DNA of 64,000 nucleotides from Oceanicola sp. 22II-s10i (GTDB lineage: Bacteria; Pseudomonadota; Alphaproteobacteria; Rhodobacterales; Rhodobacteraceae), in contig NZ_AQQU01000012.1 of NCBI RefSeq assembly GCF_002210105.1, positions 1 to 64,000 on the forward strand, given 5' to 3'. Shown here piece after piece: positions 9,203 through 17,938 of the stretch. The translations under genes were made by a program, and so were the position numbers. Each line of letters begins with the position of its first letter. Position 1 is the stretch's first letter. A model generated the notes under the pieces. The model was not told the origin of the DNA, made no database searches, and was given only the letters and a program-made list of their open reading frames with translations.

Positions 9203-9900
9203 ACGATCTCCGCCGGGGGCTTGCGCTGGCCGTTCTCGACCACCTCTCGGATCGCGCCGTCTGCCAGCCGGATCACCCGGTGCGCCATGTCGGCGATATT
9301 GGCGGCATGGGTCACCATCAGGATCGTGGTGCCGAGCCGGGCGTTCACCTCGTTCAGCACCTCGAGCACCGTCCGCCCCGTCGCGCTGTCGAGCGCGCCG
9401 GTCGGTTCGTCGCAGAACATCACCTCGGGCTGCTTGGCCACGGCGCGGGCGATGGCGACGCGCTGCTGCTCGCCGCCCGAAAGCTGGGCGGGGAAGTGAT
9501 CCACCCGCGCGCCGAGGCCGACCAGCTCCAGCGCCTCTTCGGCGCGCATCGGGTTGCGGGCGATCTCGGTCACCAGCTCCACGTTCTCGCGGGCGGTGAG
9601 CGAGGGCATCAGGTTGTAGAACTGGAAGACGAAGCCGATGTGGTCGCGCCGGTAGCGCGTCAGCCGCGCATCCGTCATCGCCGTCAGGTCCATGTCGCGA
9701 AAATGCGCGGTGCCCGAGGTGGCGCGGTCCAGCCCGCCGAGGATGTTGAGCAGGGTCGACTTGCCGGAGCCGGACGCGCCCAGCATCACCACGATCTCGC
9801 CGGCCGGGATCTCGACATCCACGCCGCGCAGGGCGTGGACGGCGGAATGGCCTTCGCCGTAGGTGCGGGTCAGGCCGCGGGTGGTGAAATCGGCGGTCAT
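9196..9900 (-). CDS. ABC transporter ATP-binding protein (LolD/MacB type)
   Basis: A 234-residue ABC ATPase. Walker A is GASGSGKST, the Q-loop region is [14 protein letters not shown], the signature is [14 protein letters not shown], Walker B is [13 protein letters not shown], and a switch His lies in MVTHAAN. The sequence belongs to the LolD/FtsE/MacB-like group that works with FtsX-type permeases, which agrees with the next gene. I start at the ATG at 9900; an upstream GTG at 9949-9951 would overlap a terminator stem. First gene of the three-gene exporter unit on the minus strand. Confidence 0.9.
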   Translation of the reverse strand: MTADFTTRGLTRTYGEGHSAVHALRGVDVEIPAGEIVVMLGASGSGKSTLLNILGGLDRATSGTAHFRDMDLTAMTDARLTRYRRDHIGFVFQFYNLMPSLTARENVELVTEIARNPMRAEEALELVGLGARVDHFPAQLSGGEQQRVAIARAVAKQPEVMFCDEPTGALDSATGRTVLEVLNEVNARLGTTILMVTHAANIADMAHRVIRLADGAIREVVENGQRKPPAEIVW

Positions 9901-9946
9901 GGCCGCATGCGCTCCGACGAAAGGGGTTCGGATTCGCCGGAAAGTT

Positions 9947-9970
9947 AACACGGCCCCGCAGGGCCGTGTT
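9947..9970 (-). terminator. Intrinsic terminator after the RND operon
   Basis: A perfect 10-bp inverted repeat, AACACGGCCC and GGGCCGTGTT, with a 4-nt CGCA loop lies 15 nt past the stop of the minus-strand RND pump gene. On the minus strand it is followed by a short T-containing stretch. It separates the RND operon from the ABC exporter unit downstream. Confidence 0.75.
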
Positions 9971-9985
9971 TGATCGGTGTCAGGT

Positions 9986-12900
9986 TCAGGTCTTGGCCAG
10001 CCGGTAGATTGCGGGGATCACCAGCACGGTCAGCGCGGTTGAGGACAGCAGCCCGAACAGCAGCGAGATGGCGAGCCCCTGGAAGATCGGATCGACAAGG
10101 ATCACCGCCGCCCCGATCATCGCCGCCAGCGCGGTCAGCAGGATCGGCTTGAACCGCGTCGCGCCCGCCTCGATCAGGATGTCGATCGTCACCTTGCCGT
10201 CCGGATCCGCGTGGCGGATGAAGTCCACCAGCAGGATGGAGTTCCGCACGATGATCCCCGCCAGCGCGATGAAGCCGATCATCGAGGTGGCCGAGAACGG
10301 CGCGCCGAACAGCCAGTGGCCGATCATGATCCCGAGGAACGTCAGCGGCACCGGGGTCAGGATCACCAGCGGCAGGCGGAAGCTGCCGAACTGCGCGACG
10401 ACGAGGATGTAGATCCCCAGAAGCGCCACGCCGAAGGCCGCCCCCATGTCGCGGAACGTGACCCACGTCACCTCCCACTCGCCGTCCCACAGGAGGACCG
10501 GCTGGTCGGTCTCGACCGGCTGGCCGTGCAGGCTGATGAGGGGCTTGGTGCCCTCGGCCCAGTCCATCTGGTCGAGCTTTTCGGCCACGGCCAGCATGCC
10601 GTAGAGCGGCGCCTCGTAATCGCCGGCCAGTTCGCCGGTGACCATGACGGTGTCCAGCCCGTTATGCCGGAAGATCGGGAAGGACGCGCGTTCCTCGCTG
10701 ATCGAGACGACGTCGCCCAGTTCGACCACGCCGCGCCCGCCGGGCAGGGCGTTGGCCGGGACCGGCGTCGACAGGGCCGCGGCGTTCATCACCTGATCCG
10801 CGCGGTCGCGGGCGACCACGATGGGGATCGGGCGGCGGCCGTCGCCCCGGTGGGAATAGCCCACCGTGACCGAACCGTTGAGCAGCCGAAGCGTTTCCAG
10901 AACGTCCGCCTCCTGCACCTTGTAGAAGTCGAGGTCCGAGGCGTTCAGTTCCGCCCTTAGCCGCCGGGGCTGCGTGCCGAAGCTGTCGTCGGTGTCGACC
11001 ACATAGGCCACGTCCTCGAACGCCGCGCGCACCTTGCCCGCCACCTCGCGCCGCGTCTCGGCGTCGGGGCCGTAGATCTCGGCCAGCAGCGTTGCGATGA
11101 CCGGCGGGCCCGGCGGGGGTTCGACCGTCTTGACGACCGTCCCTTCCGGCATCGCGATCCCGGCCAGTCTCTCCCGCAGGTCGAGCGCGATGTCATGGCT
11201 CGTCCGGTCGCGGTCGGTCTTGGGCAGCAGGTTCAGCTGCACGTCGCCCATCTCGGGGTTCTGGCGCAGGTAGTAGTGGCGCACCAGCCCGTTGAAGTTG
11301 AAGGCCGACGCAGTGCCCGCATGGGTCTGGGCCGAGACGACCTCGGGCAGCTGCATCGCCACCCGTGCGGCTTCCTGCGCGACGGCATCCGTCGCCTCGA
11401 CGCTCGATCCCTCGGGCAGGTCGATGACGATGGACAGCTCCGACTTGTTGTCGAAGGGCAGCAGCTTGACCGTCACGTCCTTGGTGTAGAGCAGCCCGAG
11501 CGAGCCGAAGGACAGCACCGCGACGATGACGAGGAACAGCAGGCTGCCGGACTTCGTCCGCAGGATCGGCCGGGCGAAGCGGGCATAGAGCCGCCCGAGC
11601 CGCCCGCCGGGGATGCCGTCGCCGTGGTCCTCGTGGTGCAGCGACGCGCGGCCCGCGATCTTGAGCATCAGCCAGGGCGTGATGATGACCGCCACGAAGA
11701 ACGAGAAGATCATCGCGGCCGAGGCGTTCGCGGGGATCGGGCTCATGTAAGGCCCCATCAGCCCCGAGACGAAGAGCATCGGCAGCAGTGCTACGACCAC
11801 GGTCAGCGTGGCGACGATGGTCGGGTTGCCGACCTCGGCCACGGCGGCGACGGTCGCGCCGAAGCGGCTCTGGCCTTCCGACTTCATGCCCCAGTGGCGG
11901 GCGATGTTCTCGATCACCACGATGGCGTCGTCGACGAGGATCCCGATGGAAAAGATCAGCGCGAAGAGCGAGACGCGGTTCAGGGTGTAGCCCATGATAT
12001 GCGCCGCGAAGAGCGTCAGCAGGATCGTCACCGGGATGACGATGGCCACGACGATCGCCTCGCGCCAGCCGATGGCGAAGAACACCAGCGCGACAATCGA
12101 GATGGTGGCGAGCGCGAGGTGGAACAGCAGTTCGTTCGCCTTCTCATCCGCCGTCTCGCCGTAGTCGCGGGTGATCTCGACGGCGATGGTGCCGGGGATC
12201 TCCTTGCCCGCCATCGCGTGGACGCGGTGCAGCACCTCTTCGGCCACGGTCACGGCGTTCGCGCCGGCGCGCTTGGCGATGGCCAGCGTCACTGCCGGGG
12301 CGCGGGTGACCGTGCCGTCTTCGGCGCGGGTCAGGGTGGCGACGTGCAACTCGTCCAGATCGCTGACCAGAGAGACGTCGGCGACGTCACGGACATAGAT
12401 GGTCCGCCCGTCGCGGGTGGTCAGTTCCAAGTTGCCGATCTCCTCGGGCGTGGTCAGCGTCTTGCCGATCACCAGCCCGACCTGTTCGCCCTGATCGCGC
12501 AGCGTGCCCGCCGGGGCCGCGCTGTTCGCGCCCTGCACCTTGCCGGCGAGCTGTTGCAGCGTCACGCCGTAGAGCGCCAGTTTCTCCGGATCCGGTGCGA
12601 CGCGCAGCGCCTCGCCGGTGGCGCCGATCAGGTAGGTCAGGCCCACGTTCTCGATCGCGGCCAGCCGCACCTCGACCTCGCGCGCGACGCGGGTCAGGTC
12701 GGCGGCGGTGATCGCATCCTGTCCGGGCCGGGGCGAGAAGGTGAGCGAGACGATGGCGACGTCGTTGATCCCGCGCCCGACGACCAGCGGCTGCGGGATA
12801 CCCACGGGGATGCGGTCGAGATTGGCGAGGATCCGGTCGCGCACCCGCAGGATCGCGGTGTCGGCGGGGATGCCGACCTCGAACCGGGCGGTGACCATGA

Positions 12901-13204
12901 CGCGGTCGTCGCGGGTGTCGGAATAGACGTGTTCGACGTTGTCGATGCCCTTGACGATGTTTTCCAGCGGCTCGGTCACCAGCTTGACGGCATCCTCGGC
13001 GCGCAGGCCGTCGGCCTGGACGTGAATGTCGACCAGCGGGACCGAGATCTGCGGCTCTTCCTCGCGCGGGAGGCTGATCAGCGCGATCAGGCCGACGGCG
13101 AGCGAGGCCATCAGGATCAGCGGCGTCAGCGGTGAAACGAGGAAAGCGCGCGTCAGCCGGCCCGCGATCCCCAGTGCCCCGTCGGGCTTGTGTCCGTCAG
13201 TCAT
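9986..13204 (-). CDS. Efflux RND transporter permease subunit
   Basis: A 1072-residue inner-membrane RND pump of the HAE/AcrB superfamily, driven by protons. It shows an N-terminal helix (about residues 27-47), a first large periplasmic porter domain, a helix bundle whose TM4 carries the proton-relay pair in [12 protein letters not shown], a second periplasmic domain and a final helix bundle. Length is typical. It overlaps the upstream adaptor gene by 8 nt and ends at the terminator at 9947-9970. The branch resembles the hydrophobe pumps that begin with LPREEEPQI. No outer-membrane factor gene is present. Regulation probably acts through the palindrome at 14185-14206. Confidence 0.92.
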   Translation of the reverse strand: MTDGHKPDGALGIAGRLTRAFLVSPLTPLILMASLAVGLIALISLPREEEPQISVPLVDIHVQADGLRAEDAVKLVTEPLENIVKGIDNVEHVYSDTRDDRVMVTARFEVGIPADTAILRVRDRILANLDRIPVGIPQPLVVGRGINDVAIVSLTFSPRPGQDAITAADLTRVAREVEVRLAAIENVGLTYLIGATGEALRVAPDPEKLALYGVTLQQLAGKVQGANSAAPAGTLRDQGEQVGLVIGKTLTTPEEIGNLELTTRDGRTIYVRDVADVSLVSDLDELHVATLTRAEDGTVTRAPAVTLAIAKRAGANAVTVAEEVLHRVHAMAGKEIPGTIAVEITRDYGETADEKANELLFHLALATISIVALVFFAIGWREAIVVAIVIPVTILLTLFAAHIMGYTLNRVSLFALIFSIGILVDDAIVVIENIARHWGMKSEGQSRFGATVAAVAEVGNPTIVATLTVVVALLPMLFVSGLMGPYMSPIPANASAAMIFSFFVAVIITPWLMLKIAGRASLHHEDHGDGIPGGRLGRLYARFARPILRTKSGSLLFLVIVAVLSFGSLGLLYTKDVTVKLLPFDNKSELSIVIDLPEGSSVEATDAVAQEAARVAMQLPEVVSAQTHAGTASAFNFNGLVRHYYLRQNPEMGDVQLNLLPKTDRDRTSHDIALDLRERLAGIAMPEGTVVKTVEPPPGPPVIATLLAEIYGPDAETRREVAGKVRAAFEDVAYVVDTDDSFGTQPRRLRAELNASDLDFYKVQEADVLETLRLLNGSVTVGYSHRGDGRRPIPIVVARDRADQVMNAAALSTPVPANALPGGRGVVELGDVVSISEERASFPIFRHNGLDTVMVTGELAGDYEAPLYGMLAVAEKLDQMDWAEGTKPLISLHGQPVETDQPVLLWDGEWEVTWVTFRDMGAAFGVALLGIYILVVAQFGSFRLPLVILTPVPLTFLGIMIGHWLFGAPFSATSMIGFIALAGIIVRNSILLVDFIRHADPDGKVTIDILIEAGATRFKPILLTALAAMIGAAVILVDPIFQGLAISLLFGLLSSTALTVLVIPAIYRLAKT

Positions 13205-14168
13205 GATCCGTCACCACCGTGTCGCCGGCGGCAAGGCCGGTCAGGATTTCACGCATGTCTTGGCCATCCACCGTCACCGCCTCGCCCGGCACCACGGCGC
13301 GGGACAGGGGGCCCCCGGCGGTTTCGACCGTCACGAAGTCCAGCCCGCCGTGGCGGTGCAGGGCCCCGGCGGGCACGAGGATCGCGGCGCGTTCGCCAAC
13401 CGGCAGCCGGACCGGCATCCGCAGCCCGACGAAGCGGGGATCGAGGCCCTCGACCTCGACATCCGCCGCGACCCGGCCGCCTTCGATGGCGGGATAGATC
13501 TTGGCCAGCGTGCCCGTGGCGGTGCCGTCGTTCCCCTCGATCTCGATCCGATCGCCTTCGGCCAGCGCGGTCGCGTGGCGCTCCGGAACGGCAAGGCGCA
13601 GGAAGACGCCGCCGCCACCGATCACCGCCACGGCCTCGCCGGGGTTCATGACGGAGCCGCGCGACACCGGCACGTCCAGCACGATGCCGCTTTCGGGGGC
13701 CAGCACCGCGCCCTCGGCGATCTGGCGCTGAACGACCTGGCGTTCGGCCTCGGTCCCGGTGATCTCGCCGGTGATGACGTCGACGGCCGTCTGCAGCGCC
13801 TCGAGCCGCTGGCCCGAGATCACGCCGCGTTCCATCAGCTGCTGGCCGCGTTCCAGATCGGCCTGCGCGGTGGTCAGCCGCGACCTCAGCGCCTCCAGCC
13901 GGGCGTCGAGCGCGTCGATCTGGAAGGCCAGCTTGTCATCCTCGATCCGGGCGATGGTCTGTCCGGCCTCGACCCGGTCGCCCTCGCTGACGTCCAGCAT
14001 GACCGCCACGCCGCCGATCCGCGCGCGGGCCGGGATGCGGTCGCGGGTTTCCACCGTGCCGTAGACGGATTTCCATTCGGTGACCGTCTGCGGCGCGATC
14101 TGGAGACTGCCCGCAAGGGCGGTCTGGGCGGTCAGCGTCAAGGCGACGGATACGAGAATTGCTTTCAT
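13197..14168 (-). CDS. RND efflux periplasmic adaptor subunit
   Basis: A 323-residue membrane-fusion protein that links the RND pump to an outer-membrane channel. It begins with a cleavable-looking signal peptide (residues 1-22, ending QTALAG), then the first lipoyl half (VTEWKSVYGTVETRD), an alpha-helical hairpin (about 85-140), the second lipoyl half with the GIVLDVPV strand, and a beta-barrel. I chose the ATG at 14168, which has GGAG about 9 nt upstream; a GTG at 14177 is the alternative. It is the first gene of a two-gene operon and overlaps the pump gene by 8 nt. A perfect palindrome lies 16 bp upstream of the start. Confidence 0.88.
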   Translation of the reverse strand: MKAILVSVALTLTAQTALAGSLQIAPQTVTEWKSVYGTVETRDRIPARARIGGVAVMLDVSEGDRVEAGQTIARIEDDKLAFQIDALDARLEALRSRLTTAQADLERGQQLMERGVISGQRLEALQTAVDVITGEITGTEAERQVVQRQIAEGAVLAPESGIVLDVPVSRGSVMNPGEAVAVIGGGGVFLRLAVPERHATALAEGDRIEIEGNDGTATGTLAKIYPAIEGGRVAADVEVEGLDPRFVGLRMPVRLPVGERAAILVPAGALHRHGGLDFVTVETAGGPLSRAVVPGEAVTVDGQDMREILTGLAAGDTVVTDHD

Positions 14169-14184
14169 CGGACTCACTCCGCTT

Positions 14185-14206
14185 CACATTCGTGATGTTG
14201 AATGTG
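14185..14206 (-). promoter_or_regulatory. Palindromic operator in front of the RND adaptor-pump operon
   Basis: CACATTC (14185-14191) and GAATGTG (14200-14206) form a 7-bp inverted repeat around an 8-bp centre, inside a short AT-richer patch. It starts only 16 bp upstream of the adaptor ATG, where a TetR- or MarR-type repressor would block transcription. No such regulator gene is encoded nearby, so the cognate protein would act from elsewhere. Confidence 0.5.
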
Positions 14207-14491
14207 TAATTGGGCATCCGCGCCGATAACGCAAGTGTGTTCTTGCCGATTTCCCCCGAACCGCGGCGGAATCTGCATATGTGGCGCCCCGGACCTGCGA
14301 CATTCTGTCAATTCTGGGGTTCACAAGAGGGCCGAACCGGGCTATCCGGTCCGCGCAATACATGCAGGAGGCATGCGAATGACAACGCCAAGGATTTCAT
14401 ACCGGGCTTAACGCCGGTCCTTGGCATGGGCCGGCCAGACGCCGCGCCCCGTCTCATTCGCAGTCCCATTTTTCGCCCGCCGGAGGGCAGC
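14207..14491. other. Gene-poor divergent region with a possible leader peptide
   Basis: With the operator, about 320 bp between the RND adaptor and the ABC exporter carry no clear gene. The one notable element is a short plus-strand reading frame at 14379-14411 (10 codons plus TAA, MTTPRISYRA). It lies 7 nt after a perfect AGGAGG (14366-14371), and that site sits in the loop of a small hairpin (CATGC 14361-14365, GCATG 14371-14375). It could be a translated leader for the exporter gene or chance. I see no convincing promoter. Confidence 0.25.
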
Positions 14492-16333
14492 ATGTACCGC
14501 TTCTTTGAAAATCTCGTCGATCCGTTCACCAACGTCCCCACGGGCACGCCGCCCGCGACGCTGCTGGCCTACATGAAGACCCAGATCGCGCCGTTCCGGC
14601 ACCTCGTGCCGTGGATCGCGCTGTCGGGCCTGCTGGTCGCGCTCGTCGAAGGCGGGCTGATCTGGTACGGCGGACGGCTCATCGACATGATGAACGGCGC
14701 GGGGCCTGCGGGGTTCTGGGCCGCCCACGGAACCGAGGCGCTGCTGGTCGCGGCGGGGATCCTGTTCCTGCGGCCTGCCTTCATCGGGCTGAACTCGCTG
14801 CTGTTGGGGCAGACGCTGTCGTCGAACCTGTCCGAACAGGCGCGGTGGCGGGCGCACAAGCACATGCTGGGTCAGTCGGCGTCCTTCTTCCAGAACGACT
14901 TTGCCGGACGGCTGGCGAACCGCGTGATGCAGATGGGGCCGGCGGTCGAGGACAGCATCTTCATGATGTTCGAGGCGCTGTGGTTCGCCGCCAGCTACAT
15001 GCTGGGCGCGGCGCTGATCCTCGGTGACGTGCATCCCGCGCTGCTGATCCCGCTGGCGCTGTGGCTGGTGGCCTACCTCGCCTACACCCGCTGGATCGCC
15101 GTGCGCACCGCCGACGCCTCCGAACGGCATTCCGACGCCCGGTCGCTGGCGACGGGGCGGGTGGTCGACGCCTATGCCAATATCGAGACGGTCAAGTTGT
15201 TCGCCCATGGCGCGCGGGAAGAGGACTATGCGCTGTCCGCGATGAAGCGGGTCCGGCTGCGGTTCCAGCGCTTCCTGCGGCTGATGACGCTGATGACATT
15301 TGGCCTGAACGTGCTGAACGGCCTGCTGATCGTCGGTGTCATCGCGCCCGCCGTCTGGCTCTGGGCGAACGGCGCGGCGACGGTGGGGCAGGTGACGGCG
15401 GCGATCGCGCTGACGATCCGGCTGAACGGCATGTCCGGCTGGATCATGTGGGTCGCCATCCGCCTCTTCGAACATGCGGGCGTGATCCGCGAGGGGCTGC
15501 GGTCCATCGCAATTGCGCATTCTGTGATCGACAGGCCCGCCGCGCCCGCGCTGGCGCTGAAGCGGGGCGAGGTGCGATTCGAGGGCGTCAGCCACCATTA
15601 CGGCAAGGGCGCGGGCGGGCTGGACAACGTCAGCCTGACGATCCCGGCGGGGCAGAAGGTCGGCCTTGTCGGGCGGTCCGGCGCGGGCAAGTCCAGCCTC
15701 GTGAACCTGCTGCTGCGGTTCCGCGACGTGGAGCACGGGCGCATCCTGATCGACGGCCAGCCGGTCGGCGCGGTGACGCAGGACAGCCTGCGCGGGATGA
15801 TCGGCATGGTCACGCAGGACAGCTCGCTGCTGCACCGCTCGGTCCGGGCCAATATCCTCTACGGTCGCCCCGGCGCCACCGAGGCCGAGATGATGCGCGC
15901 CGCCGAACGGGCCGAGGCGCATCACTTCATCGACACGCTGACCGACCCCGAGGGGCGGCGCGGCTACGATGCGCAGGTCGGCGAGCGGGGGGTGAAGCTG
16001 TCCGGGGGCCAGCGGCAGCGGATCGCGCTGGCGCGGGTGATCCTGAAGGACGCGCCGATCCTGATCCTCGACGAAGCGACCTCGGCGCTCGATTCCGAGG
16101 TCGAGGAGGCGATCCAGTCGTCGCTCTACGGCGTGATGGAGGGCAAGACGGTGATCGCCATCGCGCACCGGCTGTCGACTATCGCGCGGATGGACCGGAT
16201 CGTGGTGCTTGACCGGGGTCGCGTGGCCGAGGACGGCACCCACGACGCGCTGCTGGCGCGGGGCGGGATCTATGCCGGGCTCTGGTCGCGACAGTCCGGC
16301 GGGTTCCTCGGGGCCGAGGACGACGTGGCCTGA
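14492..16333 (+). CDS. ABC exporter, fused membrane and ATPase domains
   Basis: A 613-residue half-transporter of the type-IV (MsbA/multidrug) exporter class. Six membrane helices span about residues 35-330, followed by an ATPase domain. Walker A is GRSGAGKSS, the signature is LSGGQRQRIALAR, Walker B is ILILDEATSALDS, and the H-loop is IAHRLST. The protein should work as a homodimer or with a partner elsewhere. I start at the ATG at 14492, which follows GGAGG at 14482-14486; the frame is open further upstream but has no ribosome site there. It stands alone on the plus strand and ends just before a strong hairpin. Substrate unknown; lipids or drugs are common for the class. Confidence 0.9.
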   Translation: MYRFFENLVDPFTNVPTGTPPATLLAYMKTQIAPFRHLVPWIALSGLLVALVEGGLIWYGGRLIDMMNGAGPAGFWAAHGTEALLVAAGILFLRPAFIGLNSLLLGQTLSSNLSEQARWRAHKHMLGQSASFFQNDFAGRLANRVMQMGPAVEDSIFMMFEALWFAASYMLGAALILGDVHPALLIPLALWLVAYLAYTRWIAVRTADASERHSDARSLATGRVVDAYANIETVKLFAHGAREEDYALSAMKRVRLRFQRFLRLMTLMTFGLNVLNGLLIVGVIAPAVWLWANGAATVGQVTAAIALTIRLNGMSGWIMWVAIRLFEHAGVIREGLRSIAIAHSVIDRPAAPALALKRGEVRFEGVSHHYGKGAGGLDNVSLTIPAGQKVGLVGRSGAGKSSLVNLLLRFRDVEHGRILIDGQPVGAVTQDSLRGMIGMVTQDSSLLHRSVRANILYGRPGATEAEMMRAAERAEAHHFIDTLTDPEGRRGYDAQVGERGVKLSGGQRQRIALARVILKDAPILILDEATSALDSEVEEAIQSSLYGVMEGKTVIAIAHRLSTIARMDRIVVLDRGRVAEDGTHDALLARGGIYAGLWSRQSGGFLGAEDDVA

Positions 16334-16342
16334 CGCCCCTGT

Positions 16343-16368
16343 ATCGCCCGCGCTGCGGCGCGGGCGAT
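16343..16368. terminator. Bidirectional hairpin between convergent genes
   Basis: A perfect 11-bp inverted repeat, ATCGCCCGCGC and GCGCGGGCGAT, with a 4-nt TGCG loop lies between two convergent genes, 9 nt past the exporter stop. No T-run follows on either strand, so it may need Rho or act mainly to protect 3' ends. Confidence 0.55.
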
Positions 16369-16376
16369 GTGCGCGG

Positions 16377-16895
16377 TCACGCCTGTCGGGCGCGGCGGTC
16401 GAACTCCGTCGCGGCCCGGTCGTTCAGCCACCAGATGAAGGCGAGGATCGCGGCGCCCGTGCCCGCGCCGATCAGCGCGGCGGGGATCGACGCGCCGTTC
16501 ACCACGGCCCCGGCGAGGATCAGCCCGAAGCCGGGCACAAGCGGCAGGACATACCAGCCCCCGGCCGAGCCGAGCAGGCGGCTTTCGTCGATCAGCCGTT
16601 GCCGCAGGGCGGCCTGCGCATCCGGCGCCTCGTCCGAGCGGCGGCGGTTCCGTGCCTCGCGCAGCAGCAGCCAGATCACGGCGAAGGCGACACCGGCGGC
16701 CGCGGCGAGGTGCCCGACCCCGGCCAGCAGGGCCGCGCCCGCTTCGGCATGGGACAGGGCGCGGACGCCGGTCCAGACGAGCAGCATGATGACGATCGCA
16801 CCGACAGCGGTCTCGACCCTGTTGCGCCTCGTCAGCCGGTTTTCGAGCCGGGCCAGACGGGCAGGTGCATCTTGCGGTGATGGGGTGTCGTTCAT
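16377..16895 (-). CDS. Hypothetical inner-membrane protein
   Basis: A 172-residue protein that I do not recognise. It has a charged N terminus with a short Arg/Leu-rich amphipathic stretch (residues 13-27) and two hydrophobic segments (about 29-47 and 53-77). A basic/acidic cytoplasmic loop with RNRRRSDEAPDAQ comes next, then two more hydrophobic segments (about 112-131 and 134-153) and an acidic/basic tail. This predicts four membrane helices. The ATG at 16895 follows a good AGGAGG site. It stands alone, convergent with the ABC exporter and divergent from the next dehydrogenase. No catalytic motif is visible. Confidence 0.7.
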   Translation of the reverse strand: MNDTPSPQDAPARLARLENRLTRRNRVETAVGAIVIMLLVWTGVRALSHAEAGAALLAGVGHLAAAAGVAFAVIWLLLREARNRRRSDEAPDAQAALRQRLIDESRLLGSAGGWYVLPLVPGFGLILAGAVVNGASIPAALIGAGTGAAILAFIWWLNDRAATEFDRRARQA

Positions 16896-17079
16896 TGCGG
16901 AGCCTCCTTGCGGTGTCTCACAGGTGTCAGGTGTTGGTTTCCGGGCGTCACTTCAACCGTCGGGGGTGAATCCGACCAGTCGCTGCCGGTCCCGGCTCTG
17001 CCACAAGCGGAGACTTGCCGCGCCGTGCCTTGACAGCCGACCCGCGCTCGGTCCCGATGCCGGGCAGGAGGAGCCAACC

Positions 17080-17922
17080 ATGCCAAACGCCCTGACCATC
17101 GCCCTGACCGCCCCCGGCATGATGGGGGCCGGGATCGGCGCCCGTCTCGTCAAGCACGGCTGCCGCGTCATCGTCCCGCTGGCAGAGCGGTCCCATGCCA
17201 GCCGCGACCGCGCCGAAAAGGCCGGGATGCAGGTGGCGGAATGGGAGGAACTGGGGCAGGCGGACATGATCCTGTCGGTGGTGTCGCCGGAATTCGCGGA
17301 ATCCACCGCCGAGAAGATCGCGTCGCTCTGCGCGGGGTCCAAGGCGCTCTATGCCGATCTGAACGCGATCACACCCGGACGCGCGGTGCGGATCGGCGGG
17401 ATCGTGGAGAAGGCGGGGATGCGGTTCACGGATGGTGGCATCGTCGGCCCGCCGCCGCCGCGTGACGAGGGCAAGGAACCGGTGATCTACCTCTCCGGAC
17501 CTGCGGCGGCCGAGGCGGCGGGGCTGAAGGTCTACGGTCTGAAGACGGAACTGCTGCACGGCCCGGCGGGCGAGGCGTCGGCGCTGAAGCTGTCCTATGC
17601 GGGGATCACCAAGGGCCTCGCCGCGCTTGGGGCGACGATGATGCTGGCGGCGTCACGGGCTGGGGTCGAGGAGCAGCTGATGGCCGAGCTGGAGGACAGC
17701 CAGCCGCAGCTTGCCAAGATGTTCAAAGGGTCGATCCCGGCGATGCTCCCCAAGTCGGGTCGCTGGGTCAGCGAGATGCACGAGATCGCGGAGTTCATCG
17801 GCACGGACCGGCCGGAGCACGGGATCTACCGTGCGGTCGCGGAGCTTTACGAAAACATCTTCGACAGTCACCGCGCGGATGGGGACGAGGCCACGCTGCT
17901 GCGCGACCTCGTCAGCAAGTAG
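17080..17922 (+). CDS. NAD(P)-dependent oxidoreductase, 6-phosphogluconate dehydrogenase-like
   Basis: A 280-residue protein with a Rossmann domain at the N terminus (ALTAPGMMGAGIG replaces the usual GxGxxG, so the first glycine is a Ser/Ala-type position) and an all-helical C-terminal domain of the kind annotated DUF1932. The family oxidises beta-hydroxyacids. The NAITPGRAVRIG and DGGIVGPPPP segments are typical of this branch. The ATG at 17080 is preceded by AGGAGGAG at 17066-17073. It is convergent with the ectoine aspartokinase gene, leaving only 4 bp between the stops. The substrate is unknown. Confidence 0.82.
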   Translation: MPNALTIALTAPGMMGAGIGARLVKHGCRVIVPLAERSHASRDRAEKAGMQVAEWEELGQADMILSVVSPEFAESTAEKIASLCAGSKALYADLNAITPGRAVRIGGIVEKAGMRFTDGGIVGPPPPRDEGKEPVIYLSGPAAAEAAGLKVYGLKTELLHGPAGEASALKLSYAGITKGLAALGATMMLAASRAGVEEQLMAELEDSQPQLAKMFKGSIPAMLPKSGRWVSEMHEIAEFIGTDRPEHGIYRAVAELYENIFDSHRADGDEATLLRDLVSK

Positions 17923-17938
17923 CGCGTCAGGCGACGCG
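17923..17938 (+). terminator. Small hairpin after the dehydrogenase gene
   Basis: CGCGTC and GACGCG form a 6-bp stem with an AGGC loop right after the stop codon, followed by TTTC. It overlaps the end of the convergent ask gene. The stem is short, so function as a terminator is uncertain. Confidence 0.35.

Noticed and set aside
14210-14491. N-terminal extension of the ABC exporter from an ATG near 14210
   Set aside because: The extension has no ribosome site and no family match, while GGAGG precedes the ATG at 14492, where the usual exporter N terminus begins.
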